Below are positions 1 to 8,342 of a stretch of 64,000 bases of DNA, one piece after another. The stretch's first letter is position 1. Each line of letters opens with the position of its first letter. Made by a program: the position numbers and the translations under genes. This stretch comes from Pseudomonadota bacterium. Its GTDB lineage: Bacteria > Myxococcota_A > Polyangia > Polyangiales > Polyangiaceae. The notes beneath the pieces are model-generated. The model was not told the DNA's origin. It saw only the letters and a program-made list of their open reading frames with translations, and did no database searches. The stretch lies in NCBI GenBank assembly GCA_023402175.1, contig JAEXCN010000113.1:49413-113412 (forward strand), written 5' to 3'.

Positions 1-1727
1 TGCTCGACGACGGACGCACCGACTTCCAGAAGCTCCAGAACACGCTCGGGAGCGACTCGCCGAAGGATCGGGCCCGGCTCGTCTACTTCGTCTTCGACCT
101 CCTCTTCTACGATGGGGTCGATCTCCGCGACGAGCCGCTCGAGTACCGCAAGGAGCGCCTCCGCACGATCCTCGCCGGCGAGGGACCTCCGCTCAAGATG
201 AGCGACCACGTCGAGGACGGCCGCGCGTTCTTCCGCGAAGCGTGCAAGGTCGGCCTCGAAGGGATCATCGGCAAGCGCGCCGATCGCCCTTACCTCTCGA
301 GCCGCACGAAGGACTGGATCAAGGTCAAATGCGACAAGCGCCAGGAGCTCGTCGTCGTCGGCTACACCCCGCCGAAGGGAATGCGCAACGGCATCGGCGC
401 CCTGCTCGTCGGCGTCCGTGAGGGCAAGGACCTTCGCTATGCCGGCAAGGTCGGGACGGGCTTCTCGAACGCGACGCTGAAGGATCTCGCTTCGCGGCTG
501 GGCAAGATCACCGTCGACGAGCCGTCGGTGAAGAACCCGCCGCGCATGCGCCAGGCGAAATGGGTGAAGCCTGAGCTCGTGGCCCAGGTGCGCTTCACCG
601 AATGGACGAGCGACGGCTCGCTCCGTCATCCTTCGTTCGAGGGCCTGCGCTTCGACAAGAGCCCGCGCGAGGTGCATCGCGAGGTCGAACAGGAGCCTCC
701 GCGGGCACCGGCGAAGCCCACCGCTCGCGCGCGGACAACCGAAGACGACGCGGACGACGAGGCGACCGCCGCGCACCTCCGCGCAAAACACGCGAAGGAC
801 GAAGCCCGACCGCGCATCGACGGGATCGTGATCAGCCATCCGGACCGCGTGATGGACGTCGGGACCGGACTCACGAAGCTCGACCTCGCGCGCTACGCCG
901 GCGAGGTCTGCAATACGATGCTCCCGTACGTCGTGAAGCGTCCGCTGATGCTCCTTCGCTGCCCAGGCGGCACGCAGACGAGCGTGTTCCGTCAGTCGGA
1001 TCGGCGCCAGGGGAAGAAGTCGAGCTGCTTCGTCCAGAAGCACTCGGGTCAGGGCCTCAACAAGGAGAACCTCAGCTCCACGACCGTGGGCGACGAGGAG
1101 GGGCTCTACGTCACGAACGCGAAGCAGCTCGTCCTTCTCGCGCAGAACAACACCGTCGAGATCCACGGCTGGGGCGCGACGCTACCGAGGTGGCAACGGC
1201 CCGATTGGATCGTCTTCGACCTCGATCCGGACGAGGATCTGCCGCTGTCGCGCGTCGTCGACGCCGCGTTCGAGACGCGAAACGCGCTCCGGACGCTCGG
1301 GCTCGAGAGCTGGGTCAAGACGACGGGCGGCAAGGGCCTGCACGTCGTCGTCCCCATCGCTCGCCGTTACGACTGGGACACCGTCCGGCGCGTCTCGCAG
1401 AACATCGCCGTCCTCATGTCGCGCGCCGCTCCCGATCGCTATGTCGCGAACATGTCGAAGAAGGCCCGCGTCGGAAAGATCTTCGTCGACTATCTCCGCA
1501 ACGTGGAGGGAGCGACGGCCGTCCTTCCCTACTCTGCCCGTGCACGCCCGGGCCTACCCGTCGCGATGCCGGTCGAATGGGACGACCTCCGCAACATCGA
1601 CCCGCAAGAGCTCACGATCGTGACCGTGCCGAAGCTCATCGCACGCCGAAAGCGCGATCCGTGGGCCGACTTGCTCGACACGCGCCAAACACTCCCGCGC
1701 GAGCTCCTCGACGCACCGCTCACGTGA
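1..1727 (+). CDS. ligD: ATP-dependent DNA ligase LigD, ligase-polymerase (5' end outside window)
   Basis: Joins and fills DNA ends in bacterial non-homologous end joining. The reading frame is open from base 3, so the gene begins before the window; 574 residues are visible. The first part is the end of the ligase nucleotidyltransferase domain: motif III-like VYFVFDLLFYDG, motif IV EGIIGKRAD and motif V DWIKVKC. An OB-fold follows (VVVGYTPPKGMRNG). The KxDG lysine lies outside. After an acidic, Arg-rich linker comes the LigD polymerase/primase domain, with the catalytic FDLDPDED near residue 406, VKTTGGKGLHVVVP and DYLRN. Ligase before polymerase is the Pseudomonas-type order, not the mycobacterial one. 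No Ku gene is in this window. An inverted-repeat element begins 17 bases after the stop. Confidence 0.95.
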   Translation, partial: LDDGRTDFQKLQNTLGSDSPKDRARLVYFVFDLLFYDGVDLRDEPLEYRKERLRTILAGEGPPLKMSDHVEDGRAFFREACKVGLEGIIGKRADRPYLSSRTKDWIKVKCDKRQELVVVGYTPPKGMRNGIGALLVGVREGKDLRYAGKVGTGFSNATLKDLASRLGKITVDEPSVKNPPRMRQAKWVKPELVAQVRFTEWTSDGSLRHPSFEGLRFDKSPREVHREVEQEPPRAPAKPTARARTTEDDADDEATAAHLRAKHAKDEARPRIDGIVISHPDRVMDVGTGLTKLDLARYAGEVCNTMLPYVVKRPLMLLRCPGGTQTSVFRQSDRRQGKKSSCFVQKHSGQGLNKENLSSTTVGDEEGLYVTNAKQLVLLAQNNTVEIHGWGATLPRWQRPDWIVFDLDPDEDLPLSRVVDAAFETRNALRTLGLESWVKTTGGKGLHVVVPIARRYDWDTVRRVSQNIAVLMSRAAPDRYVANMSKKARVGKIFVDYLRNVEGATAVLPYSARARPGLPVAMPVEWDDLRNIDPQELTIVTVPKLIARRKRDPWADLLDTRQTLPRELLDAPLT

Positions 1728-2408
1728 CGGCGCGACTTCTACTTCTCGAGCGCGCTTGGAGAAGAAGAGATTTACAGGGAGACAGGGGGAACGGGGAGCC
1801 GAGAGGGAGGTGTCTTGCGTCACTCTTCACCTGGACCCTCGTCGGGCCCTCCAGGAAATTGCTTCGCAATTTCCTGTCGGAAATTTGAGTCTCCGATCCG
1901 GTCGTCAGGTGGATCCACACGGTGCCCACGTCATTGCCGATTGCAGGATTGGACGGAGCTGCTGCCCGCCTCTCGTTGGCGGCGCCACGCGTTCATCGCG
2001 GTTCGGAAGTCGCGCTGATCCTTGTCGCTCAGGGTTGTGCAATCTGCACCCATCTGTGATCCTCGATGCTTGGAATGAGGTCAGCACCGTGTGGAAGATG
2101 GCCCGCACGGTCGCGAGTGAGGTCTCCCTTTCCGAAGGAAATGCGGAGCATTTCCTGAGGGTCCCACGAGGCGACAGTCAGGAACTGAGAGAAGCCCCTC
2201 CTCTCCCTCTCGGCTCCCTGTCGCGCTGTCTCCCTGTTAAATCCTCTCGAGCAACGAGCGAGGCGGCCCGCGCACGACAGAGAGCGTCAGTCCGCAGGCG
2301 CGACCAGGCGAGGGCGCGCGTGGCAGGCGAAGAACACGCGCGCGAGCGCGCGAGGCGCGTTAGCGAAAGGGCTCTCGCGAGACGAGAGCCCGATCGGAAC
2401 GGCGTTGG
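1728..2408. other. Intergenic region carrying the inverted-repeat element
   Basis: I see no convincing gene here. Open frames that cross it owe their length to high GC and translate the repeat ends. The region is filled by the 0.5-kb inverted-repeat element at 1745-2251. The remaining 2252-2408 is simple GC-rich DNA between the element and a convergent lipoprotein gene. Confidence 0.6.
1745..2251. repeat. Inverted-repeat element, copy 1 (about 507 bp)
   Basis: The element is bounded by CTCGAG on both sides (1745-1750 and 2246-2251). Its ends form an imperfect terminal inverted repeat of about 50 bp. The left end reads GATTTACAGGGAGACAG followed by GGGGAGCCGAGAGGGAGG (1769-1810). The right end (2208-2251) carries the complement. 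Inside, the left arm has CCTGGACCCTCGTCGGG (1830-1846) and a hairpin AGGAAATTGC-TTC-GCAATTTCCT (1853-1875). The right arm has a second hairpin AGGAAATGC-GGA-GCATTTCCT (2137-2157), followed by GAGGGTCCCACGAGG, the counterpart of the left arm. It has no coding capacity for a transposase. A second full copy is at 39721-40230. It could be a MITE-like mobile element or a large structured RNA. Confidence 0.75.
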
Positions 2409-2849
2409 TTACTGCGCGCCCGGCGGCTTCGGCAGACACGCGGCGGCCGGGCCGCCCGCGACGAAGCACGTCGCGCCCTGGATGCAATCTGCATCCGACT
2501 GGCAGGGGAACGCGCACTTGCCGTACTGCGTGTTGCAGCGGTGGGTCATGCACTGCGAGTCGTTCTGGCAGGCGAGCGCGGTCGGCCCCGGGACGGACAT
2601 CTGGCCCGCTGCGGGCGCGGCGCCCGGCTGACCCGGCTGAGGCGGGTACTGCTGCGGATATTGACCTTGCTGCGGATACTGACCCGGCTGTCCATAACCC
2701 GGCTGCCCCGGCTGGGGGTATCCCGGCTGACCGTAGGGCTGCGCGCTGGGAGCTGGCGCGGCCGGCGGCGGCTCATCTTTCTTGCACGCGACGACCAGCG
2801 CGACGACCGAGACGACACCAAAAGCAGCAGCCAACGAGATCCTTGCCAT
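2409..2849 (-). CDS. Lipoprotein with Pro/Gln/Gly/Tyr repeats and Cys-rich C-terminus
   Basis: Predicted exported lipoprotein of 146 residues with unknown role. The N-terminal hydrophobic segment ends in a lipobox VVAC (Cys about 22). A stalk of roughly residues 30-80 is a low-complexity array of QPGYPQPGQPG-type units, and a compact C-terminal domain has regularly spaced cysteines (CQNDSQC, CNTQYGKC, CQSDADC, ATC, AAC) likely to form disulfides. Such stalk-plus-Cys-knot lipoproteins are common in myxobacteria. The gene is convergent with the region downstream of ligD and stands alone. Confidence 0.85.
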   Translation of the reverse strand: MARISLAAAFGVVSVVALVVACKKDEPPPAAPAPSAQPYGQPGYPQPGQPGYGQPGQYPQQGQYPQQYPPQPGQPGAAPAAGQMSVPGPTALACQNDSQCMTHRCNTQYGKCAFPCQSDADCIQGATCFVAGGPAAACLPKPPGAQ

Positions 2850-3070
2850 GTCTCCTCCAAGCTATGGGCACACGACCAGCTTCGGCGAGGCCCTACAACT
2901 ATCGGCCACGCGCGAGAGCGTCAACTGAGCGTCATCGAGCGACGCGAAGACGACTGAAGAGAACCCGCGCGCGCCATCACCAAGCATGCTCCTCGTCCAC
3001 AACGAAGCAGCATCGATGCCCCTTACACCGAACGCGGTCGTTACGTCGTGCGTGGTATCGTCCGCGCCTC

Positions 3071-3787
3071 ATGTTCGGTTGGACGGACGCACGGGCGATC
3101 CTCGTCACTACCATCGTGCTCGGGCTCGAAGGAGCCGCGTGCACGCCGGGCACGCCGCCCGCTCCGGCTGGGGTAGATGCTTCCGTCTCTCCCCTGCCCG
3201 GGGCGGCGACGGCCGCGGCGGCTGCAGGTGATGCCGGCTCTCCGGCGGCGGCTCTGACGACCGACGCGGGGTCCGCTGCTCCGTCGGCTCCATCGGCCGT
3301 TGCGAGCTCAGCGGCCGATGCGGGCGATCCGGGCACGCTGCCGCAGACTCGCGACAGGCCCGCCCCGAAGAGCGCCGCTCTCGATGCACGCGCCGCCGCG
3401 CTCTGGGATGGCATCGTCCACGACGATCCCGATCGCGCGATGCCGTTCTTCTTCCCCGTGACGGCGTACGAGCAGGTGAAGGCGATCCCCTCCCCGGCCT
3501 CGGACTGGCGACGGCGGCTCGTTGCGGCTTACAAGCGAGACATCCACGGCCTCAACAAGCGCCTCGGCGACAAGGCGGAGTCGGCGAAGCTCGTTCGCCT
3601 CGACGTCCCCGACGAACGCGGGCGCTGGGTCGAGCCGAACGAGGAGTCGAACAAGCTCGGATACTATCGCGTGTATGGCACACGCATCGTCTACGAGGTC
3701 GACGGCAAGGAGCGCGCGCTCGACATCTCGTCGCTCATCTCGTGGCGCGGCGAGTGGTACGTCGTCCACCTGACCGGGTTCAAGTAG
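3071..3787 (+). CDS. Ala-rich lipoprotein with small C-terminal domain
   Basis: A 238-residue protein of unknown function. The ATG at 3071 was chosen because it directly precedes a signal peptide ending in a lipobox (GAAC); the same frame is open further upstream but without coding character. Residues about 30-100 are Ala/Ser/Asp/Pro-rich and probably a disordered linker. The C-terminal 130 residues look folded (AALWDGIVHDDPDRAMPFF, YRVYGTRIVYEVDGKE, WRGEWYVVHL) and resemble the small alpha/beta domains found in myxobacterial secreted proteins, but I do not recognise the family. Confidence 0.8.
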   Translation: MFGWTDARAILVTTIVLGLEGAACTPGTPPAPAGVDASVSPLPGAATAAAAAGDAGSPAAALTTDAGSAAPSAPSAVASSAADAGDPGTLPQTRDRPAPKSAALDARAAALWDGIVHDDPDRAMPFFFPVTAYEQVKAIPSPASDWRRRLVAAYKRDIHGLNKRLGDKAESAKLVRLDVPDERGRWVEPNEESNKLGYYRVYGTRIVYEVDGKERALDISSLISWRGEWYVVHLTGFK

Positions 3788-3998
3788 CCCCCCAGTGCTC
3801 ACTTCCAGGTCAGCAAGTGGTCTCGGTGGGGCTCCGCACGCGTCGCTGCCTACGACGGACTCCACGACCGTCATCCGCCCGCGAAACGCGAGCGCGACCC
3901 CGTCGCGCCCGGAGGAGCGGCTCCGTCATCTCGCGAAACGAGAATCCGCGACCCGCGCCTGTCGGGGCGGGATCGCGGAAGTCCTTGGAAAGAAGGGG

Positions 3999-4071
3999 TG
4001 GGCCGAGCGGGGCACGATCCCGCGACCTACGGATTAAAAGTCCGCAGCTCTACCAACTGAGCTATCGGCCC
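3999..4071 (-). tRNA. tRNA-Lys (anticodon TTT)
   Basis: A 73-nt cloverleaf can be drawn: acceptor GGGCCGA/TCGGCCC with discriminator A, D-arm GCTC-AGTTGGTA-GAGC, anticodon arm GCGGA-CTTTTAA-TCCGT and T-stem GCGGG/CCCGC. The anticodon loop gives TTT (Lys). CCA is not encoded. The T-loop is ATCGTGC instead of the usual TTCRANY: positions 54 and 58, normally a T-A reverse-Hoogsteen pair, are here A and T. All stems are intact, so it is probably functional. Confidence 0.93.
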
Positions 4072-4583
4072 ATTCGAAACACGCTTTCGATACGTTCACC
4101 GCGGTCTCTCGTCCAGTCCTTTCAGCTCCGCCGCGCGTCGCAGCGGTGAGAACGAAGCTCCTGCAGCGGCCGCGAGCGTCGACGTCGCGCCAGCGGCGGG
4201 CAGCGCCCGAGCCGTCGCAGCGGCAGACATTGGCTCTCCGAGAGGCTGATGAGGCTGATGAGGCCGACGGTCCGTCGATTCGCGCGCTGCCGAGCTCGTC
4301 GGCGGCGTCATGCCGTCAACGTCATGGTCGCGCGTGCGCGAAGCGACGCCGAGCGCAGACCGAGTGTCGGGACGAAGCGACGGGATCAGCTCCGCGGTCA
4401 GCTTCGAGAATCGCGAGAATCCCGCGCATTTGCGTATGGTTGTGCGCGAATGGGCGCCGCGGCCCGCGCGTTGCAGACGCCGCACGTGATGATGATGGCT
4501 GCACCGTGGGGACCTTCGTCGAACGCCCCCGCTCTTTTTGCTTCGACTCCGCTCGACCCGCGCGGTCCGAGCGCCAGGTGCTC
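4072..4583. other. Intergenic region between tRNA-Lys and the DUF1275 gene
   Basis: No convincing gene is visible on either strand. The only notable structure is a 9-bp tandem repeat GAGGCTGAT (about three units, 4242-4268). The region presumably holds the promoters of the divergent tRNA and DUF1275 genes, but I cannot name -35/-10 boxes. Confidence 0.5.
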
Positions 4584-5384
4584 ATGCGTAAGGTGATCCT
4601 TCATCACCCGGAGGAGATCTTCTCGCGCCGCCACGTGCCGTCGTGGCTCATGTTGAGCTTTTCGTCCGGCTGCGTGAACGCGATCGCCTTCATGGCGTGT
4701 AAGCGATTCGTCACCCATCTCACGGGCACGTTCACGCAGCTCGGCGTGCAGGCCGCGCATCTCCCCGTCGTCCTCGATCTCGCCGCCGTCATCGTGTGCT
4801 TCATCGCAGGCGCGATGACCGCCGCGTTGTTGATCAACGGGCGCGCGCACCGCGGGAAACAACCGCTCTACACGCTCCCGCTGATGATCGTCGCCGTGAC
4901 GACGGCAGCGGTCGGCGCTGCGGGGTATGCAGGCTTTCTCGGCGACTTCGGAGGCGCCGTCGGCGGGGCCGGCGACTTCGTTCTGCTGTCGATGCTCAGC
5001 TTCGCGAGCGGCCTCCAGAACGCCGCCGTCGCATCGAGCACCGGGCTGCTCGTTCGCACCACGCACCTCACCGGGCCGGCGACCGATCTCGGAATGCACC
5101 TCGTCGATCTCGCGTACACGAAGGGGCCCGAGAGGCGCTCGGCGAAGCGGCACGCCCTCCTTCGTGCGGGCAAGATCCTCGCGTTCGCGAGCGGCGCCAT
5201 CGGCGGCGTGATGCTCGCCCAGAGCATGCAGTTCCTCGCGTTCTTCGTGCCCGCCGCGATCATCATCGCCGCCACCGCGCTGAGCTTCGATCCGATGCGC
5301 GTCCGGCAGATGCTCTCTCCGCCCGCGGACGACGAGGCGATCGAGCCGACGCGGGACGGCGAGGACGCGCGCGCCGGGGCCTGA
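4584..5384 (+). CDS. DUF1275 (YoaK-type) integral membrane protein
   Basis: A 266-residue inner-membrane protein with about six hydrophobic segments. Family hallmarks are a short cytoplasmic N-terminus followed by LSFSSGCVNAIAF, THLTGTFTQLG, LLSMLSFASGLQNA and TTHLTGPATDLG; the THxTG motif occurs twice, as in DUF1275 proteins. The function of the family is unknown, with transport proposed. The ATG at 4584 fits the usual family length; the frame is open for 438 bases upstream, but that part is Arg-rich and non-coding in character. Confidence 0.9.
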   Translation: MRKVILHHPEEIFSRRHVPSWLMLSFSSGCVNAIAFMACKRFVTHLTGTFTQLGVQAAHLPVVLDLAAVIVCFIAGAMTAALLINGRAHRGKQPLYTLPLMIVAVTTAAVGAAGYAGFLGDFGGAVGGAGDFVLLSMLSFASGLQNAAVASSTGLLVRTTHLTGPATDLGMHLVDLAYTKGPERRSAKRHALLRAGKILAFASGAIGGVMLAQSMQFLAFFVPAAIIIAATALSFDPMRVRQMLSPPADDEAIEPTRDGEDARAGA

Positions 5385-5426
5385 TCGACCGCGGGGAGGA
5401 CGCGGCTCGCGCTCGGGTGACGAGAA

Positions 5427-5477
5427 GGCTGCAACCATGCACATGGTTTTCCGCGCACTGGCAAGGCGGTTGCAGCC
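5427..5477 (+). promoter_or_regulatory. Perfect 10-bp inverted repeat and sigma-54-like promoter
   Basis: GGCTGCAACC at 5427-5436 is exactly inverted at 5468-5477 (GGTTGCAGCC). Within the second arm and just upstream of it, TGGCAA-N5-TTGCA (5459-5474) matches the sigma-54 -24/-12 consensus with one mismatch and correct spacing. The predicted start point would be around 5485, directly at the ATG of the lipoprotein gene, so the transcript would be almost leaderless. This weakens the promoter reading. The repeat alone could be an operator or a terminator of the upstream gene. Confidence 0.35.
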
Positions 5478-5485
5478 GTTCGAGC

Positions 5486-6277
5486 ATGCAGCACGACAGC
5501 CTGAACCGAGCCGGACTCCTCGTTCCCCTCGCGGCCGTCGTCCTGTCGGCCTGCACCAAGCCTCAGCCTGACGCGAAGAAGGCCGAGCCGACCTCGATCG
5601 CGACGACGCACTCGGCGGAGCTCGCGCCGAAACCGAAGCGCACGGGCGCGATCGAGACCGTCGACGTGCCGAACGACCGCAAGGTCCTCGTCGTCCTCGG
5701 TGAAGGCGAGCGCCCGATCGTGCATCTCCACGGGATGTGCTCCGAGCCCCGTCCCGATCTCGAGGCATGGGCCTCGAGCGTGAGCGAGCACGGAACCGTC
5801 ATCGCGCTCGAGGCAGACGCTGCATGCGCGAACGGCAACGGACGCACCTGGACGACCGACACCGATGCGATCGACGCGCGCGTGAGCGGCGCGATCGCGG
5901 CGGTCGAGCACGCACGCGGCGTCGATCTCGATCGCGGTGAGCTCGTCCTCATCGGCGAATCGATGGGCGCTACGCGAGCGACCACGCTCGCGCGCCGGTT
6001 CCCGGAGAAGTACACGCGGCTGGTCCTCGTCGGAGGCCCGGAGACGCCGTCGGCGAAGGATCTGCGGACCGCGAAGGCCGTCGCCCTGCTCGCCGGCGAG
6101 AAGGAGCCGCAGGAGAAGATGCGGCAGGGCACCGTGGGGCTCGAGAGCGCAGGGCTGAAGGCGCGCTTCTGGGAGCTCGCCGACGCCACGCACGGCAACT
6201 ACGGACCGGAGGGCGGCCAGACGATGAGCGAAGCGGTCGCGTTCGTCGCGCGATCCTCGAGTCACGCGACACACTGA
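5486..6277 (+). CDS. Alpha/beta-hydrolase-fold lipoprotein
   Basis: A 263-residue secreted lipoprotein. The signal peptide ends VVLSAC (Cys about 23). The hydrolase core shows HLHGMCSEP (oxyanion-hole region), the nucleophile elbow GESMG near residue 157, RRFPEKYTRLVLVGG after it, and a C-terminal DATHGNYG that would supply the catalytic His. An acid near LLAGEKEP completes a plausible triad. The substrate is unknown; esterase or peptidase activity is possible. The ATG at 5486 is the start that yields the signal peptide. Confidence 0.85.
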   Translation: MQHDSLNRAGLLVPLAAVVLSACTKPQPDAKKAEPTSIATTHSAELAPKPKRTGAIETVDVPNDRKVLVVLGEGERPIVHLHGMCSEPRPDLEAWASSVSEHGTVIALEADAACANGNGRTWTTDTDAIDARVSGAIAAVEHARGVDLDRGELVLIGESMGATRATTLARRFPEKYTRLVLVGGPETPSAKDLRTAKAVALLAGEKEPQEKMRQGTVGLESAGLKARFWELADATHGNYGPEGGQTMSEAVAFVARSSSHATH

Positions 6278-6540
6278 CGCGGGGACAGTTGCCACGAATC
6301 GGGGGAGCGTGTGCCGATTCGCTCGATTGGGATGCGGGAGCGCGTCGCGCTGCCGTCGGTCCCGCAGGCGAACACATGCAGCACTCTGCGGTTTTCTGAG
6401 CGACGGCGATTTGCGGCATGCGCTCTGCAGGTCGGCGCGCCCGACCGAAGGCACGCGATGGCGCGGCGAGTCTCCAAGCGATCGCAAGCCACACGAACTG
6501 CGGGGCACCGTCGTGTCCCGCCCAACTCTGGAGTCTCTCC

Positions 6541-7110
6541 ATGAAGGTTTCGCATCTGGTCCTCAGCGCGTTCATGACAGCCGCTCTCGCATGTGGCGGC
6601 GGCAGTGAGTCGAAGACCCCCGACACCCAGACGACGCCGACGTCCGGCACGTACGGCGATCCCAACGCGACGCCGGGAACCGCGCCGGGAACCACGCCCA
6701 ACATGCCGAGCGGCACGGGCTCGATGGACACGACGCCGTCGACCGGACAGACGCCAGGCTCTCCGGCGGGCGGCTCGATGGGCAGCGACGGTAGCGGCAC
6801 GACCGGCACCGGCACCGGCACCTCCGGCATGACGGGCACGACCGGCACCGGCACCGGTTCGACGATGGGGACCGATTCGACGACGGGCTCTGGATCGACG
6901 ATGGGCACGGGCTCCGGTTCGACGACGGGCTCCGGTTCGACGATGGGCACGGGCTCGGGATCGACCGGCTCCGGATCGTCGTCGACCGACACCACGACCG
7001 GCAGCGGCACGGGCAAGAGCGGCACGAAGGGAACGACCGGTACGAAGAAGCCGGGCGCGACCGACACCAAGACCGGCACCGACAGCACGACGGGCACCCC
7101 GAAGAAGTAG
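6541..7110 (+). CDS. Low-complexity Gly/Ser/Thr lipoprotein
   Basis: A 189-residue lipoprotein. MKVSHLVLSAFMTAALAC forms a short signal peptide with lipobox ALAC. Nearly everything after it is disordered repeat sequence built from GTGTGS, GSGSTMGTGSGS and TTGSGS units, ending in a Lys/Thr/Gly tail (KKPGATDTKTGTD). There is no enzymatic domain. A role as a spacer, cell-surface coat or matrix component is possible. A strong terminator follows 29 bases after the stop. Confidence 0.8.
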   Translation: MKVSHLVLSAFMTAALACGGGSESKTPDTQTTPTSGTYGDPNATPGTAPGTTPNMPSGTGSMDTTPSTGQTPGSPAGGSMGSDGSGTTGTGTGTSGMTGTTGTGTGSTMGTDSTTGSGSTMGTGSGSTTGSGSTMGTGSGSTGSGSSSTDTTTGSGTGKSGTKGTTGTKKPGATDTKTGTDSTTGTPKK

Positions 7111-7139
7111 TCGCCCGCAGCCACTCATCGCATGATGGA

Positions 7140-7178
7140 GACGCCTGGCGGAGCGCTTGCCGCCAGGCGTCTTCTTTT
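7140..7178 (+). terminator. Rho-independent terminator after the Gly/Ser/Thr lipoprotein gene
   Basis: A perfect 12-bp stem GACGCCTGGCGG / CCGCCAGGCGTC with an 8-base loop is followed by TTCTTTT. It is correctly placed downstream of the gene ending at 7110. Confidence 0.85.
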
Positions 7179-7288
7179 CCATCGACCGCTCACCGTCGTC
7201 GGCGGCGTGCCTCGGCGAGGAGAGAGCTCCGCCGACAGCATCGCAGCAAGCGTCGACGTGCCGAAGCCCGACAGCGCGGTGAGCCGCG

Positions 7289-7340
7289 CTTCGCGAGCCC
7301 TCACTCGCGCTGCGCTTCGCGAGCCCTCACTTGCGCTGCG
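7289..7340. repeat. 26-bp direct tandem repeat, two units
   Basis: Two adjacent 26-bp units beginning CTTCGCGAGCCCTCAC (7289-7314 and 7315-7340) differ at one base. No gene overlaps it. It may be replication slippage. Confidence 0.8.
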
Positions 7341-7573
7341 CTGGTCACTCCGCAGCTCCGGAAGACGCTTGGCCATGAGGCTCGATGCTTCCGCTCGGCG
7401 CAGACGCTGCGAAGGCAGCGCTGTCATGCGCGCTCCTGTTCCATGTGACCCGCCCGCGCGAGCGAGCATCCCTGCGTCATCCCGGAGCGAGCTGGACACG
7501 GCCCCGCAGAGCACCGCCTTCGATGCACGACGAGCTACGTCGGCGCGTAAGGCACATGCAGGCGCGCGAAGCG

Positions 7574-7605
7574 AAAAGCGCCCGGCGGATCGCTCCGCCG
7601 GGCGC
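7574..7605 (-). terminator. Rho-independent terminator after the Gln-rich membrane protein gene
   Basis: An 11-bp stem GCGCCCGGCGG / CCGCCGGGCGC with a 6-base loop is followed on the minus strand by TTTT (bases 7577-7574). It lies 57 bases beyond the stop of the minus-strand gene at 7662. Confidence 0.75.
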
Positions 7606-7661
7606 CTCTCTGTTGTTCCCGCTCGCACTACTGCCCGACGCGAGGACGAGCGAGACCGAAA

Positions 7662-8342
7662 TCAGAAGCGGCCGACCGCGCCGAGGCCCGCACCCGCGGC
7701 GAACGACACCGGAGTGACCTTCACCTCGGGCTTTACGACCTTCGCCGTCGTCGAGCGCTCGGTCACGCTCGACGACTCGGGGATGATGAGCGAGCTGAGT
7801 GCCAAGAGCACGCCGGCTCCCTGCACGACACCGCTCGTGATGATCATTGCCTTGGCGACGTCCTCGTTGCCGCCGCAGGGGTTCGCGCTGCCGCAATCGC
7901 GATTCGCGAGGTCCATCCACGGACCGACGACGGGGATGAAGAGGCGCTTGTCCGAGTCGCGATCGCTGACTGCGCCGGCGATGACTGACGAGCCATAGCT
8001 GAGCACGAAGATGCCCGCACCGGTGCTGAGGAGCGACTTGTTCGGACGATGCTCGACGGTCCGCTCCGAGTAGTGATCGCCACCCTGCGCGACGTACGGT
8101 GCCGCAGTCGTCTGCGTCTGACCGACCGGCTGCTGCCCCTGCGGCGGCTGCTGCACGGTCACCGACTGGACCGGCTGCTGCTGCGGCTGCTGAGCCGGCT
8201 GCGTCGTCTGGGCAGGCTGCGTCGTCGCCGGAGTGGTCGTAGTCGTCGTCGACTGAGTGGTCTCCTGGGCGAAGCTCGTGCTCGCGCAGAAGAGCGCGAC
8301 GACGGAGGTCGCCATCGCGACGGGAATACGAAGCGTGCTCAT
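7662..8342 (-). CDS. Secreted/membrane protein with Gln/Thr/Pro-rich linker
   Basis: A 226-residue protein with an N-terminal signal peptide (cleavage probably after SFAQ-type AxA, about residue 25). A Thr/Gln/Pro-rich disordered segment covers about 26-85. A domain with two hydrophobic stretches follows (LLSTGAGIFVLSYGSSVIAGAV and a glycine-rich ITSGVVQGAGVLLALSSLI). Similar hydrophobic hairpins occur in myxobacterial outer-surface proteins, but I cannot name a family. The start at 8342 has a good ribosome binding site (GGAAGGA, 9 bases upstream); longer in-frame starts lack one. Confidence 0.8.
   Translation of the reverse strand: MSTLRIPVAMATSVVALFCASTSFAQETTQSTTTTTTPATTQPAQTTQPAQQPQQQPVQSVTVQQPPQGQQPVGQTQTTAAPYVAQGGDHYSERTVEHRPNKSLLSTGAGIFVLSYGSSVIAGAVSDRDSDKRLFIPVVGPWMDLANRDCGSANPCGGNEDVAKAMIITSGVVQGAGVLLALSSLIIPESSSVTERSTTAKVVKPEVKVTPVSFAAGAGLGAVGRF

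Larger units (their letters stand above)
7111..7661. other. Convergent intergenic region with two terminators and a tandem repeat
   Basis: Between two convergent genes. It holds a rho-independent terminator for each direction (7140-7178 and 7574-7605) and a 26-bp tandem repeat at 7289-7340. I see no gene between them. Confidence 0.7.

Noticed and set aside
1756..2631. A 291-codon frame starting in the inverted-repeat element, and related frames at 39548-40304
   Set aside because: They translate the repeat ends (peptides such as FTGRQGD and CLPVNL appear in both copies). Similar peptides in databases would be annotation artefacts of this repeat family.
6780..7010. Possible CRISPR or minisatellite in the Gly/Ser/Thr gene
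   Set aside because: The repeats are in frame and encode the low-complexity part of a lipoprotein.
7132..7998. A 288-codon plus-strand frame after the Gly/Ser/Thr lipoprotein
   Set aside because: It spans two terminators and runs antisense into the Gln-rich protein gene. There is no domain and no ribosome binding site.
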